From NCBI GenBank assembly GCA_045536815.1, contig JAZSOH010000025.1:66191-130190 (forward strand): DNA of 64,000 nt. The letters are read 5' to 3'. Of this stretch, positions 7,397 to 14,833 are shown piece after piece. The notes under the pieces were generated by a model, which was not told the origin of the DNA, made no database searches, and saw only the letters and a program-made list of their open reading frames with translations. Position 1 is the first letter of the stretch. Every line of letters begins with the position of its first letter. The position numbers were made by a program, and so were the translations under genes. The DNA comes from UMGS1279 sp045536815 (GTDB taxonomy: Bacteria; Bacillota; Clostridia; Oscillospirales; Acutalibacteraceae).

Positions 7397-8867
7397 ATCG
7401 TTCATACAGTTTAGTAAGACTAAGAAGTTCATTTTTAATATCGCTATTTAGTGCGTCTTTTGTGAGTCTCCACTTCCAGTTTCTTCCGCCAAGTTCACCC
7501 GGTGTGTTAATTCGGCCGAAGTCATCAAGACCTAAAAGGTCTTGCGGGGTAAGAATCGCGATGTCAGCTACGCTTGATAGAGCAGCCTTTATCATGGCTT
7601 TTAAAATATCCTCATCCCAAAAAACACCAAGATAGTGTCGTGCAAATTCTTTTTCTTGCTCGTTTAAGGATTTGATCCAACCAAGTGTTGTACTATTATC
7701 GTGAGTTCCTAGGTATACTATGCAGTTGTCCCTAAAATTGTGGGGGAGATAGGTGTTGTCGTACCCACCGTCGAAAGCAAATTGCAAAATCTTCATTCCC
7801 GGAAATCCTGTATTTTTTAAAAGTTCTTTAACCTCATTTGTCAGAAAACCAAGGTCTTCTGCTATTATCGGTAAATCATCGCCTAAACAGTTTTTAATTT
7901 CATTGAAAAACTTCATATTAGGCCCTTTTTTCCAATGTCCGTTTTGTGCATTTTTATCCCCTAATGGAATAGCATAATACGATTCAAAACCGCGAAAATG
8001 GTCAATTCTTAGTATATCACACATTTTAAGGGTATGGGAAATTCTTTGTTTCCAAAAAGAAAATCCGTTTTGCTCCATAACATCCCATCTATAAAGCGGG
8101 TTGCCCCATAGTTGTCCATTTTCAGAAAATGCGTCCGGCGGACAACCTGCTACCAGGCTGGGATTTAGGTTTTCGTCAAGTAAAAATTCTTCTTTATTTG
8201 CCCAAACATCAGCGCTGTCAAAGGCGACATATATCGGTATATCGCCAATTATTTTAATAGCATTTTTATTAGCATAGTTTTTAAGAGCATACCACTGTTT
8301 GAAGAAAATATATTGAACGAAGCGATGATAGTCAAGCTCTTCTTTATGATTTTTTTGTATTTTGCAAATTGCCGTTTCTTCTTTATATTTGAGAGAATCT
8401 TCCCATTTTGACCACTCTAATCCGCCGTTTATATTTTTTATAGACATAAAAAGAGCAAAGTCTTCTAGCCAAGCTTGGTTTTCTTCTAAAAACCTAAAGT
8501 ATTTTTCATCCTTTTTAAAACGCGTAAAGGCAATTCTCAAAGCCTTTTCCTTGGCAAAGGATACTTTGTCGTAATCAATAAAGTTATCACCAGCTTCAAA
8601 GTCGAGGTTTTTAATTTCCTCAGGTTTTAACAGATGTTCATCAACAAGCATTTCGAGGTCGATAAAAAGATAGTTTCCAGCATAAGAAGAAAAAGACTGA
8701 TAGGGCGAATTGCCGAAGGTTATGGGACCTAGGGGTAAAATTTGCCAGTACTTTTGTCCTGCACTAGTTAAAAAATCAATAAAGTTATATGCTTCTTTCC
8801 CTAGCGTACCAATACCGTATTTCGATGGTAAAGAGAAAACAGGAAGCAGTAAACCCGACGCTCTCAA
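7395..8867 (-). CDS. malQ: 4-alpha-glucanotransferase (amylomaltase)
   Basis: A GH77 enzyme that moves maltosyl or longer glucan chains in the cytoplasm during glycogen or maltodextrin metabolism. The 490-residue product starts RASGLLLPVFSLPSKYGIGTLG, then has YWQILPLGP and SPYQSFSSYAGN. The nucleophile region reads LRIDHFRGFESYY, the acid/base region IIAEDLGFLT, and the third Asp lies in YLGTHDNSTTLGW. It begins with TTG at 8867, with AAGGAGTGAT upstream. No other glycogen or maltose gene is nearby. The notable point is the structured RNA segment immediately upstream, described separately. Confidence 0.95.
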   Translation of the reverse strand: MRASGLLLPVFSLPSKYGIGTLGKEAYNFIDFLTSAGQKYWQILPLGPITFGNSPYQSFSSYAGNYLFIDLEMLVDEHLLKPEEIKNLDFEAGDNFIDYDKVSFAKEKALRIAFTRFKKDEKYFRFLEENQAWLEDFALFMSIKNINGGLEWSKWEDSLKYKEETAICKIQKNHKEELDYHRFVQYIFFKQWYALKNYANKNAIKIIGDIPIYVAFDSADVWANKEEFLLDENLNPSLVAGCPPDAFSENGQLWGNPLYRWDVMEQNGFSFWKQRISHTLKMCDILRIDHFRGFESYYAIPLGDKNAQNGHWKKGPNMKFFNEIKNCLGDDLPIIAEDLGFLTNEVKELLKNTGFPGMKILQFAFDGGYDNTYLPHNFRDNCIVYLGTHDNSTTLGWIKSLNEQEKEFARHYLGVFWDEDILKAMIKAALSSVADIAILTPQDLLGLDDFGRINTPGELGGRNWKWRLTKDALNSDIKNELLSLTKLYER

Positions 8868-8934
8868 AAAATCACTCCTTTTTATTACTATTATTATTTA
8901 TAACACCTTTTGGTATAAATAATTCAAATAAAAA

Positions 8935-9100
8935 AACAAAATCGGGTGGAAAACCACCCGATTTCGGTCAGCTTTATAGGTTAAAATAAGTTAATTTTAT
9001 TATTCCTATAAAGCCGACTTAATAAATAAACGGCAAAAGGAAAAATAGATAAATAACTTTTTAACCTAACAAACGCAAGCAAGTTTTTGCTGACGATAGT
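8935..9100 (-). ncRNA. Structured non-coding RNA or attenuator upstream of malQ
   Basis: On the minus strand TTGAAA and AATAAT (9130-9101) precede about 160 bases with no plausible gene and end in an 11-bp hairpin (8939-8949 with 8954-8964) plus a T-rich tract. Inside, GTCGGCTTTATAGG (9018-9005) pairs fully with CCTATAAAGCTGAC (8980-8967); the one non-Watson-Crick pair is G-U in minus-strand RNA but A-C on the plus strand, which favours minus-strand transcription. Part of the same 3' arm can instead pair with 9068-9055 (TAGGTTAAAAAGTT), and GTCAGC (9094-9089) pairs with GCTGAC (8972-8967). These folds exclude each other. It could be a riboswitch-like attenuator for malQ or an independent small RNA. 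Confidence 0.5.
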
Positions 9101-9130
9101 ATTATTGTCTGATAAACTAATTATTTTCAA
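9101..9130 (-). promoter_or_regulatory. Candidate promoter for the malQ-upstream RNA
   Basis: TTGAAA (9130-9125) and AATAAT (9106-9101) on the minus strand are 18 bases apart, just after the terminator of the XRE gene. Confidence 0.4.
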
Positions 9131-9143
9131 GGAAAATTTTAAC

Positions 9144-9182
9144 AAAAATCCCTGCAAAGTTTCTTACTTTACAGGGATTTTT
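9144..9182 (-). terminator. Intrinsic terminator of the XRE regulator gene
   Basis: AAAAATCCCTG (9144-9154) pairs with CAGGGATTTTT (9172-9182), extended by AAAG/CTTT after one mismatch, with a T-rich 3' side on the minus strand. It starts right at the stop codon of the regulator gene. Confidence 0.8.
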
Positions 9183-9775
9183 TAATGTTTATATTTAATA
9201 TTTGACCAAAGGTATATAATTATCTGGCTAGGAACTCCTAAAACGAAAATAAGCCAAAGGTTAGCGCCAAAAAGCAAAAATGTTATATAAATTGAGGCTA
9301 AAACCGACCATAAAAGAAGAGAAATAATAAGGAAATTTCTTCTTTTGTTAAACCAAATTGAATTGAAAATAAGCCAAACAATGAACGAGACGGGAATAGC
9401 GTAGACGAAGGTTAGCCAATGAATAGTTGTGTTAGCAAGCGAGTCGGCGAACATATAACAAATGGTTGCAACAAGCCAAACAAGAAGCACAATCATACCG
9501 GTAATAAACCCGTGATTTCGAACTAGGCCTTTTTTGTGAATTTGCATCATTTTCTTTCTATCGTTACCCGACTCAACAAAATAATCTAGGGTGACATCAA
9601 AAATATCGCCGATTTTTTTTAGAACAATAACATCGGGAATAGATTCACCACGCTCCCACTTTGAAACTGCCTTATCGGAATAGTTCAGTTTTTCGGCAAG
9701 TTCAAGTTGGGTCATGCCTTTAGCTGTTCTAAGGTCGGTAATGTTTTTGGCAATTATATGTTTTAAATCTTCCAT
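9182..9775 (-). CDS. XRE-family regulator with C-terminal membrane domain
   Basis: Residues 1-65 form a Cro/C1-type helix-turn-helix DNA-binding domain (NITDLRTAKGMTQLELAEKL, then SDKAVSKWERGESIPDV). The rest carries about four hydrophobic segments, so the regulator is probably anchored in the membrane. I chose ATG 9775 (197 aa), which has GGAG 8 bases upstream, over an ATG six codons earlier. Its promoter (TTGATT-17-TATAAT, 9838-9810) and the divergent degV promoter share an intergenic stretch with five TCTAC cores, which suggests autoregulation. The signal sensed is unknown. Confidence 0.85.
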   Translation of the reverse strand: MEDLKHIIAKNITDLRTAKGMTQLELAEKLNYSDKAVSKWERGESIPDVIVLKKIGDIFDVTLDYFVESGNDRKKMMQIHKKGLVRNHGFITGMIVLLVWLVATICYMFADSLANTTIHWLTFVYAIPVSFIVWLIFNSIWFNKRRNFLIISLLLWSVLASIYITFLLFGANLWLIFVLGVPSQIIIYLWSNIKYKH

Positions 9776-9809
9776 AATCACACTCCAAGCCAAAAATGTC
9801 TTTTATTGG

Positions 9810-9838
9810 ATTATAGCATATTATTAGAAATAAATCAA
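9810..9838 (-). promoter_or_regulatory. Promoter of the XRE regulator gene
   Basis: TTGATT (9838-9833) and TATAAT (9815-9810) on the minus strand, 17 bases apart. A GTAGAGAG motif abuts the upstream side at 9841-9848. Confidence 0.65.
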
Positions 9839-9839
9839 T

Positions 9840-9922
9840 AGTAGAGAGTAAAAAAGCCTTAAAACAAAGGAATTCTACTCATTGTTCTACTGATGGTAGA
9901 GAAGCAAAATTACGACTCTACT
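9840..9922. promoter_or_regulatory. Candidate operator cluster (five TCTAC cores)
   Basis: TCTAC occurs at 9874-9878, 9886-9890 and 9917-9921, and its complement GTAGA at 9841-9845 and 9896-9900. The pair at 9886/9896 forms an inverted repeat with a 5-base spacer. The cluster lies between the divergent XRE and degV promoters. Operator function is inferred from position and repetition. Confidence 0.4.
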
Positions 9923-9963
9923 GCACGTTTTTTTATGGTTTAGTTTAAAAACTTTGAAGTAGG

Positions 9964-9992
9964 TTGATAATAGTAAAGACCAGATTTATAAT
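9964..9992 (+). promoter_or_regulatory. Promoter of degV
   Basis: TTGATA at 9964-9969 and TATAAT at 9987-9992, separated by 17 bases. It rules out an upstream in-frame start at 9993 for the following gene. Confidence 0.75.
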
Positions 9993-10022
9993 GTGAACAT
10001 AATATTTTTTGGAGGCGTAAAA

Positions 10023-10889
10023 ATGAGTAAATACATTATTTATACCGATTCGGCATGTGATATTGATACAAACACATTAAATAAATGGGGAGTAAAATAT
10101 ATTGAGCTTTCCTTTGTGTTTGATGGTGAAGAAAAAAGTTATCTCAACTATGAGTTAGATACAAAGATTTTTTATGATAAAATGCGTAATGGCGCCGTTG
10201 CAAAAACTTCGGCAGTTAATGTAGATACTTTTAAGGTTGCGTTTAAAGAGGAACTTGAAAAGGGCAATGACATATTATATTTAGGATTTTCAAGTGGACT
10301 TAGCGGAACATATAACGCTTCTCGAATTGCGGCTGAAGAATTAATGGAAGATTATCCCGACAGGAAGATTGTAACTGTTGATACACTTTGCGCTTCAGCA
10401 GGATTTGGTATGTTGCTGTTTTTAACTGTTGAAGAAAAAAATAAGGGAGCCGATATTTTTGCTGCTGCCAAGTTTGCCGAAGAAACAAAGCTAAGTATAT
10501 GTCACTGGTTTACTGTTGACGACCTTGTATATTTAAAGCGTGGCGGCCGTATTAGTTCAGCTACCGCTTTGGTGGGCGGAATTTTGGGTATTAAACCGGT
10601 TCTTCATATGGATAATGAAGGTCATCTTGTTAATGTTTCTAAGGTTAGGGGAAGAAAGGCAGCTATAAAGGCATTGGCAGATAAGATTGGAGAACTAGCG
10701 ATTGATTCAAACGAAGGACCAATATTTCTTTGTCATGCCGACTGTGATAATGATGTTGAGTATCTCAAAAAGCTTATTTTCGAAACCTACGGTGTGAGGG
10801 TTGGTATCATTGCTGATATCGGTCCTGTTATCGGCGCTCATTCAGGCCCCGGTACAATTGCGGTCTTTTTTAGGGGAAAGGAAAGATGA
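10023..10889 (+). CDS. DegV family fatty-acid-binding protein
   Basis: A 288-residue cytoplasmic protein with the DegV two-domain fold: YTDSACDI at the N-terminus, TSAVNVDTF and the SSGLSGTYN loop that contacts the fatty-acid carboxylate in known structures, then LKRGGRISSATALVGGILGIKPVL. Members such as FakB present fatty acids to the FakA kinase; FakA is not in this window, so the role here is assigned only at family level. ATG 10023 is the start because GGAGG lies 7 bases before it and the promoter overlaps the upstream alternative. The hemolysin III gene begins 6 bases after its stop. Confidence 0.9.
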   Translation: MSKYIIYTDSACDIDTNTLNKWGVKYIELSFVFDGEEKSYLNYELDTKIFYDKMRNGAVAKTSAVNVDTFKVAFKEELEKGNDILYLGFSSGLSGTYNASRIAAEELMEDYPDRKIVTVDTLCASAGFGMLLFLTVEEKNKGADIFAAAKFAEETKLSICHWFTVDDLVYLKRGGRISSATALVGGILGIKPVLHMDNEGHLVNVSKVRGRKAAIKALADKIGELAIDSNEGPIFLCHADCDNDVEYLKKLIFETYGVRVGIIADIGPVIGAHSGPGTIAVFFRGKER

Positions 10890-10895
10890 TAACCT

Positions 10896-11567
10896 TTGCA
10901 AAGAATTAAACTATCCGACAGAAAACTGCCGAGATACACAAAAGGCGAAGAAATTTTTAATATGGTAACCCATATTGTCGGCGGCGGTTTTGGCGTTATT
11001 GCTTTAGTAGTTTCGGTCTTAATATCTGCTGGTAAATGCGATGTATGGGGAATTGTTGGTAGCGCAATTTACGGTATTTCACTTATAACGCTTTATACAA
11101 TGTCAAGTATTTATCACGGGCTTAAAAGCGGTACCGCCAAAAAGGTTATGCAAATAATGGACCATTGTACAATATTTTTTCTTATAGCTGGAACCTACAC
11201 ACCGATTTTACTTACGGCGATTAGACGAGTATCTGCTACATGTGCTTGGTCAATTTTTGCAATTGTTTGGGGCTTTGCGGCTCTTGGGATTGTGTTTAAT
11301 GCGATTGACCTTAAAAGGTATTCAAAGTTTTCGATGGTTTGTTATATCGGTATGGGTTGGTGTATAGTACTTGCCGCTAAGGTAGCTATCAGGGCTATAC
11401 CTTTTTGGGGTCTTATTTATCTTCTTTTAGGAGGTATTTCTTATACTGTTGGTGCAGTTTTTTATGGCTTTGGTGTTAAGCATAGGTATATACATTCGGT
11501 GTTTCATATTTTTGTTGTAATTGGTAGCATATTGCAGTTTTTTAGCATTGCACTTTATATTTTATAA
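10896..11567 (+). CDS. Hemolysin III / PAQR-type membrane protein
   Basis: A 223-residue protein with seven predicted transmembrane segments. It has the conserved family residues THIVGGGFGV, SSIYHGLK, DHCTIFFLIAGTYTP and, near the C-terminus, HRYIHSVFHIF. The Ser, His and Asp of these motifs match the metal site of the PAQR/alkaline-ceramidase-like superfamily, so hydrolase activity is possible. The hemolysin name is historical. It starts at TTG 10896 with GGAAAG upstream and is co-transcribed with degV. A hairpin terminator follows. Confidence 0.9.
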   Translation: MQRIKLSDRKLPRYTKGEEIFNMVTHIVGGGFGVIALVVSVLISAGKCDVWGIVGSAIYGISLITLYTMSSIYHGLKSGTAKKVMQIMDHCTIFFLIAGTYTPILLTAIRRVSATCAWSIFAIVWGFAALGIVFNAIDLKRYSKFSMVCYIGMGWCIVLAAKVAIRAIPFWGLIYLLLGGISYTVGAVFYGFGVKHRYIHSVFHIFVVIGSILQFFSIALYIL

Positions 11568-11570
11568 TTT

Positions 11571-11590
11571 GCGCCCTACGGGGCGCTTTT
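11571..11590 (+). terminator. Intrinsic terminator of the degV-hemolysin III operon
   Basis: GCGCCC (11571-11576) pairs with GGGCGC (11581-11586) across a TACG loop, followed by TTTT. Confidence 0.85.
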
Positions 11591-11675
11591 CATTTTGCAA
11601 ATTACACAATTTTATGCAAAAAGCGTTGATATTTTTAATTTTATTATAGAAAAGAGTATTTTAAGTTTAATTTTA

Positions 11676-11704
11676 TTGACAAGAAAAGGGATTTATGATA
11701 TAAT
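11676..11704 (+). promoter_or_regulatory. Consensus promoter and ~95-base leader of guaB
   Basis: TTGACA (11676-11681), 17 bases, TATAAT (11699-11704): an exact sigma-A consensus. The leader to 11807 contains a short GTAT/ATAC hairpin and T-rich runs. I searched it by eye for a purine riboswitch core and found none. Confidence 0.85.
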
Positions 11705-11807
11705 TTCTAAAATAAATTAGTGTATTTTTATACATAAAACTACTGTATTTTGTGCTTTTTTTGCTCAGGGTGCGGTTTTTTTGTAAAAAAATTGGAGGAA
11801 TTTTAAA

Positions 11808-13313
11808 ATGGCAACTTTTATTAACGAACCATCTCATACCTTTAACGAGTATTTGCTTATTCCTGGTTATTCTTCAAGCGAATGTGTACCCGCTAACGTT
11901 AGCCTTAAAACACCGCTTGTTAAGTTTAAAAAGGGTGAACAGTCTGCAATTACTATGAATATTCCTCTTATTTCGGCTATTATGCAGTCGGTTTCGGGCG
12001 ATAGGCTTGCCGTTGCCCTTGCAACTGAGGGTGGCGTGTCTTTTATTTATGGTTCTCAGTCTATTGAAGACGAAGCAGCTATGGTTAAACGTGCAAAAAG
12101 CCACAAAGCAGGTTTTGTCAAGAGCGATTCTAACGTTTCGCCTGATGCTACTATGGCCGACGTAGTTGCTCTCAAAGAAAAAACCGGTCATTCTACAGTT
12201 GCTGTTACTGAAGATGGTACTGCCGAAGGCAAACTTGTTGGTATTGTAACAGGTAGAGATTATCGTGTTAGCCGTATGGACCCTGATACAAAGGTTTCTG
12301 AATTTATGACTCCTTTTGATAAGCTTGTTTGGGCAAAAGAGGGAACAACTCTTAAAGAAGCTAATGATATTATTTGGGATAATAAACTTAATTCTCTTCC
12401 CATTATTGATGATGATGGTAAACTTTGCTATTTTGTTTTCCGTAAAGACTATGATACTCATAAGCAAAACCCGAATGAACTTTTAGATGCATCAAAACGC
12501 TATGTTGTTGGTGCTGGTATCAATACAAGGGACTACGCAGAGCGTATCCCTGCACTTTTAGAGGCGGGTGCCGACGTACTTTGTATCGACTCATCTGAAG
12601 GTTTTTCTGAATGGCAAAAGCTTACTATTGAGTGGGTTAGAGAGCGTTATGGTGATAGCGTTAAAATTGGCGCCGGTAACGTTGTAGATGCAGACGGCTT
12701 TAGATTTTTGGCAGATTGCGGTGCCGACTTTATTAAAGTTGGTATCGGCGGCGGTTCAATTTGTATCACACGTGAGACAAAGGGTATTGGTCGCGGTCAG
12801 GCAACTGCTTTAATTGAGGTTTGCAAGGCAAGAGACGAATATTTTAAAGAAACAGGTGTTTATGTTCCTGTTTGTTCTGACGGTGGTATAGTTTATGACC
12901 ACCATATTACACTTGCACTTGCAATGGGTGCCGACTTTGTTATGCTTGGCCGTTATTTTGCGCGTTTTGACGAAAGCCCGACAAATAAGGTTAGCATTAA
13001 CGGAACTTATTATAAAGAGTATTGGGGCGAAGGCTCTAACCGTGCAAGAAACTGGCAACGTTACGACCTTGGCGGCGACAAAAAACTTTCCTTTGAAGAG
13101 GGTGTTGATTCTTATGTTCCTTATGCAGGTAAACTTAAGGATAACGTTGCTATCTCTCTTAGCAAGGTGAAATCTACCATGTGCAACTGCGGTGCATTAT
13201 CCATTCCTGAGCTTCAGCAAAAAGCAAAACTTACTTTAGTTTCTTCTACAAGTATTGTTGAGGGTGGCGCACACGACGTTATTCAAAAAGAAAAAAGCAC
13301 AGCAATTAAATAA
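11808..13313 (+). CDS. guaB: IMP dehydrogenase
   Basis: Oxidises IMP to XMP with NAD+, the committed step of GMP synthesis. The 501-residue protein has the barrel start NIPLISAIMQSVSG, an inserted pair of CBS repeats (about 100-220), and the active-site loop GIGGGSICITRE with the catalytic Cys. After it come CSDGGIVYDHHITLALAMGA and MLGRYFARFDESP. The flap contains an Arg-Tyr pair (NWQRYDLGG). The flap and the N-terminus (FNEYLLIPGYSS) differ from the E. coli type and resemble a Clostridia variant. It is monocistronic, with its own consensus promoter and a terminator. Confidence 0.93.
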   Translation: MATFINEPSHTFNEYLLIPGYSSSECVPANVSLKTPLVKFKKGEQSAITMNIPLISAIMQSVSGDRLAVALATEGGVSFIYGSQSIEDEAAMVKRAKSHKAGFVKSDSNVSPDATMADVVALKEKTGHSTVAVTEDGTAEGKLVGIVTGRDYRVSRMDPDTKVSEFMTPFDKLVWAKEGTTLKEANDIIWDNKLNSLPIIDDDGKLCYFVFRKDYDTHKQNPNELLDASKRYVVGAGINTRDYAERIPALLEAGADVLCIDSSEGFSEWQKLTIEWVRERYGDSVKIGAGNVVDADGFRFLADCGADFIKVGIGGGSICITRETKGIGRGQATALIEVCKARDEYFKETGVYVPVCSDGGIVYDHHITLALAMGADFVMLGRYFARFDESPTNKVSINGTYYKEYWGEGSNRARNWQRYDLGGDKKLSFEEGVDSYVPYAGKLKDNVAISLSKVKSTMCNCGALSIPELQQKAKLTLVSSTSIVEGGAHDVIQKEKSTAIK

Positions 13314-13327
13314 TTTAAGTACAAAAA

Positions 13328-13353
13328 ACCGATAGAGTTCTATCGGTTTTTTT
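13328..13353 (+). terminator. Intrinsic terminator of guaB
   Basis: ACCGATAGA (13328-13336) pairs with TCTATCGGT (13339-13347), followed by a run of T residues. Confidence 0.9.
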
Positions 13354-13361
13354 ATTTTTGT

Positions 13362-13390
13362 TTGACTATTTATGGTATAAATGTTAAAAT
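13362..13390 (+). promoter_or_regulatory. Promoter of the nucleoside catabolism operon
   Basis: TTGACT (13362-13367) and TAAAAT (13385-13390) with a 17-base spacer, 41 bases before deoC. I see no obvious operator. Confidence 0.7.
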
Positions 13391-13430
13391 TATATATAGA
13401 AGATAGCCTTGCCGAATAGGGGGATTTTTT

Positions 13431-14117
13431 ATGGAACAAAATAAGCTTCTTTCTTTTGTTGACCATACGTTATTAAATCAAACTTCCACATGGGAAGAAA
13501 TTAAACAAATTCTTGATGATGGAATGAAATATAAAACAGCAAGTGCTTGTATACCGCCCAGCTTTGTTAAAAGGGCTAAGGAATATGTTGGCAACGCGCT
13601 TAAAATTTGCACTGTTGTAGGTTTCCCTAACGGATATAATACAACCGAAACAAAATGTTTTGAGGCTAAAGAAGCCGCATTAAACGGTGCCGACGAGATA
13701 GATATTGTTATAAATCTTGGAATGGTGAAAGAAAAGCGCTTTGACGATGTTTTAGAAGAGATAAATCAAATTAAAGCCGTTATAGGTGATAGGGTTTTAA
13801 AGGTTATTATTGAAACCTGTCTTCTAAGCGATGAAGAAAAAATAACTCTTTGCACTGTTGTTTCAAAATCCGATGCAGACTTTATTAAAACATCAACGGG
13901 CTTTAGTACCGGTGGCGCAACCTTTGATGATATAAAGCTTTTTTCAAAAAACGTTTCTAACGGGCTTAAAATTAAGGCGGCGGGTGGAATTTCTTCACTT
14001 TTAGATGCCGAAGAATTCATAAAACTTGGCGCTAACAGGCTTGGCACAAGTAAAATTGTTAAACTTATAAAACAGGGGGAGCCAAACGATGAAAAATTAT
14101 CCGACACCTCATATTAA
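13431..14117 (+). CDS. deoC: Deoxyribose-phosphate aldolase
   Basis: Cleaves 2-deoxyribose 5-phosphate to acetaldehyde and glyceraldehyde 3-phosphate. The 228-residue barrel shows DHTLLNQTSTWEEI, VVGFPNGYNTTETK, ADEIDIVINLGM and the Schiff-base lysine in DFIKTSTGFSTGGAT, with the second lysine in KIKAAGGIS. It opens the operon deoC-deoD-deoB-cdd-pdp. Its last 29 bases overlap the start of deoD, which suggests coupled translation. Confidence 0.95.
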   Translation: MEQNKLLSFVDHTLLNQTSTWEEIKQILDDGMKYKTASACIPPSFVKRAKEYVGNALKICTVVGFPNGYNTTETKCFEAKEAALNGADEIDIVINLGMVKEKRFDDVLEEINQIKAVIGDRVLKVIIETCLLSDEEKITLCTVVSKSDADFIKTSTGFSTGGATFDDIKLFSKNVSNGLKIKAAGGISSLLDAEEFIKLGANRLGTSKIVKLIKQGEPNDEKLSDTSY

Positions 14118-14829
14118 CGCGGAGCCTAAAGACTTTGCTAAAACGGTCTTAATGCCGGGGGACCCTCTTCGCGCAAAATTTATTGCCGAGAATTTTTTGA
14201 CCGATGCAAAGCTTGTTAATAATGTTCGTGGAATAAACGGCTATACAGGCCTTTTTAACGGGAAACCTGTATCGGTAATGGCAAGTGGTATGGGTATGCC
14301 ATCTATTGGCATATATTCTTATGAGCTTTATAAATTTTTCGGTGTTGAAAATATAATCAGGGTTGGCTCCGCGGGTGCTATGAATGAAAAAGTTAAGGTA
14401 AGGGACATAGTTTTTGGTATGGGAGCCTCAACAAATTCTAACTTTGCACACCAGTATAGGTTGCCAGGTAATTTTGCCCCTATTTGTAGCTTTGAGATTT
14501 TAAAAAAGTCAACCCAAATTGCCGAAGAAATGGGACTAAATTTCCATGTTGGAAATTTGCTTTCCTCTGATACCTTTTATAATGATGAAGAAAATATTTC
14601 TGATGATTTAAAATCAAGCGCTCTTTATGGTAAAATGGGTGTTTTAGCGGTTGAAATGGAAGCAGCGGCGCTTTATATGAATGCCGCAAGGCTAGGTAAA
14701 AATGCCCTTGCAATTTGTACAATTTCCGACCATATTTTAACTGGTGAGTCGCTTTCGGCCGAGCTAAGGCAAAATTCTTTTACCGATATGATGGAACTCG
14801 CACTAAAAACCGCAGTAGAATTGGACTGA
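14089..14829 (+). CDS. deoD: Purine nucleoside phosphorylase, DeoD type
   Basis: Splits purine (deoxy)nucleosides with phosphate to free base and (deoxy)ribose 1-phosphate. The 246-residue protein has the trimeric/hexameric DeoD signatures: MPGDPLRAKFIAE near the N-terminus, GINGYTG, SGMGMPSIGIYSYEL, RVGSAGAM and VEMEAAALY for the ribose-binding Met-Glu. The catalytic Asp lies in CTISDHILTGE. The ATG lies inside the 3' end of deoC, with GGGGGAG 7 bases upstream. DeoB takes its product next. Confidence 0.95.
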   Translation: MKNYPTPHINAEPKDFAKTVLMPGDPLRAKFIAENFLTDAKLVNNVRGINGYTGLFNGKPVSVMASGMGMPSIGIYSYELYKFFGVENIIRVGSAGAMNEKVKVRDIVFGMGASTNSNFAHQYRLPGNFAPICSFEILKKSTQIAEEMGLNFHVGNLLSSDTFYNDEENISDDLKSSALYGKMGVLAVEMEAAALYMNAARLGKNALAICTISDHILTGESLSAELRQNSFTDMMELALKTAVELD

Positions 14830-14833
14830 TAAT

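Noticed and set aside
8935..9100. Firm assignment as 6S RNA
   Set aside because: Length and closing stem are suggestive, but I cannot confirm the central bulge or conserved bases by eye, so it is left as an unclassified RNA.
9993..10022. Upstream ATG of degV as the start
   Set aside because: It would place translation initiation immediately at the end of the -10 element; the ATG at 10023 has a GGAGG site at proper distance.
11705..11807. Purine riboswitch before guaB
   Set aside because: No three-way-junction core or conserved loop pairs could be found; only a tiny AT hairpin is present.
11874..12467. 197-codon open frame on the minus strand
   Set aside because: It lies entirely inside guaB, has no ribosome site and its product is a biased Asn/Ile/Cys-rich shadow.
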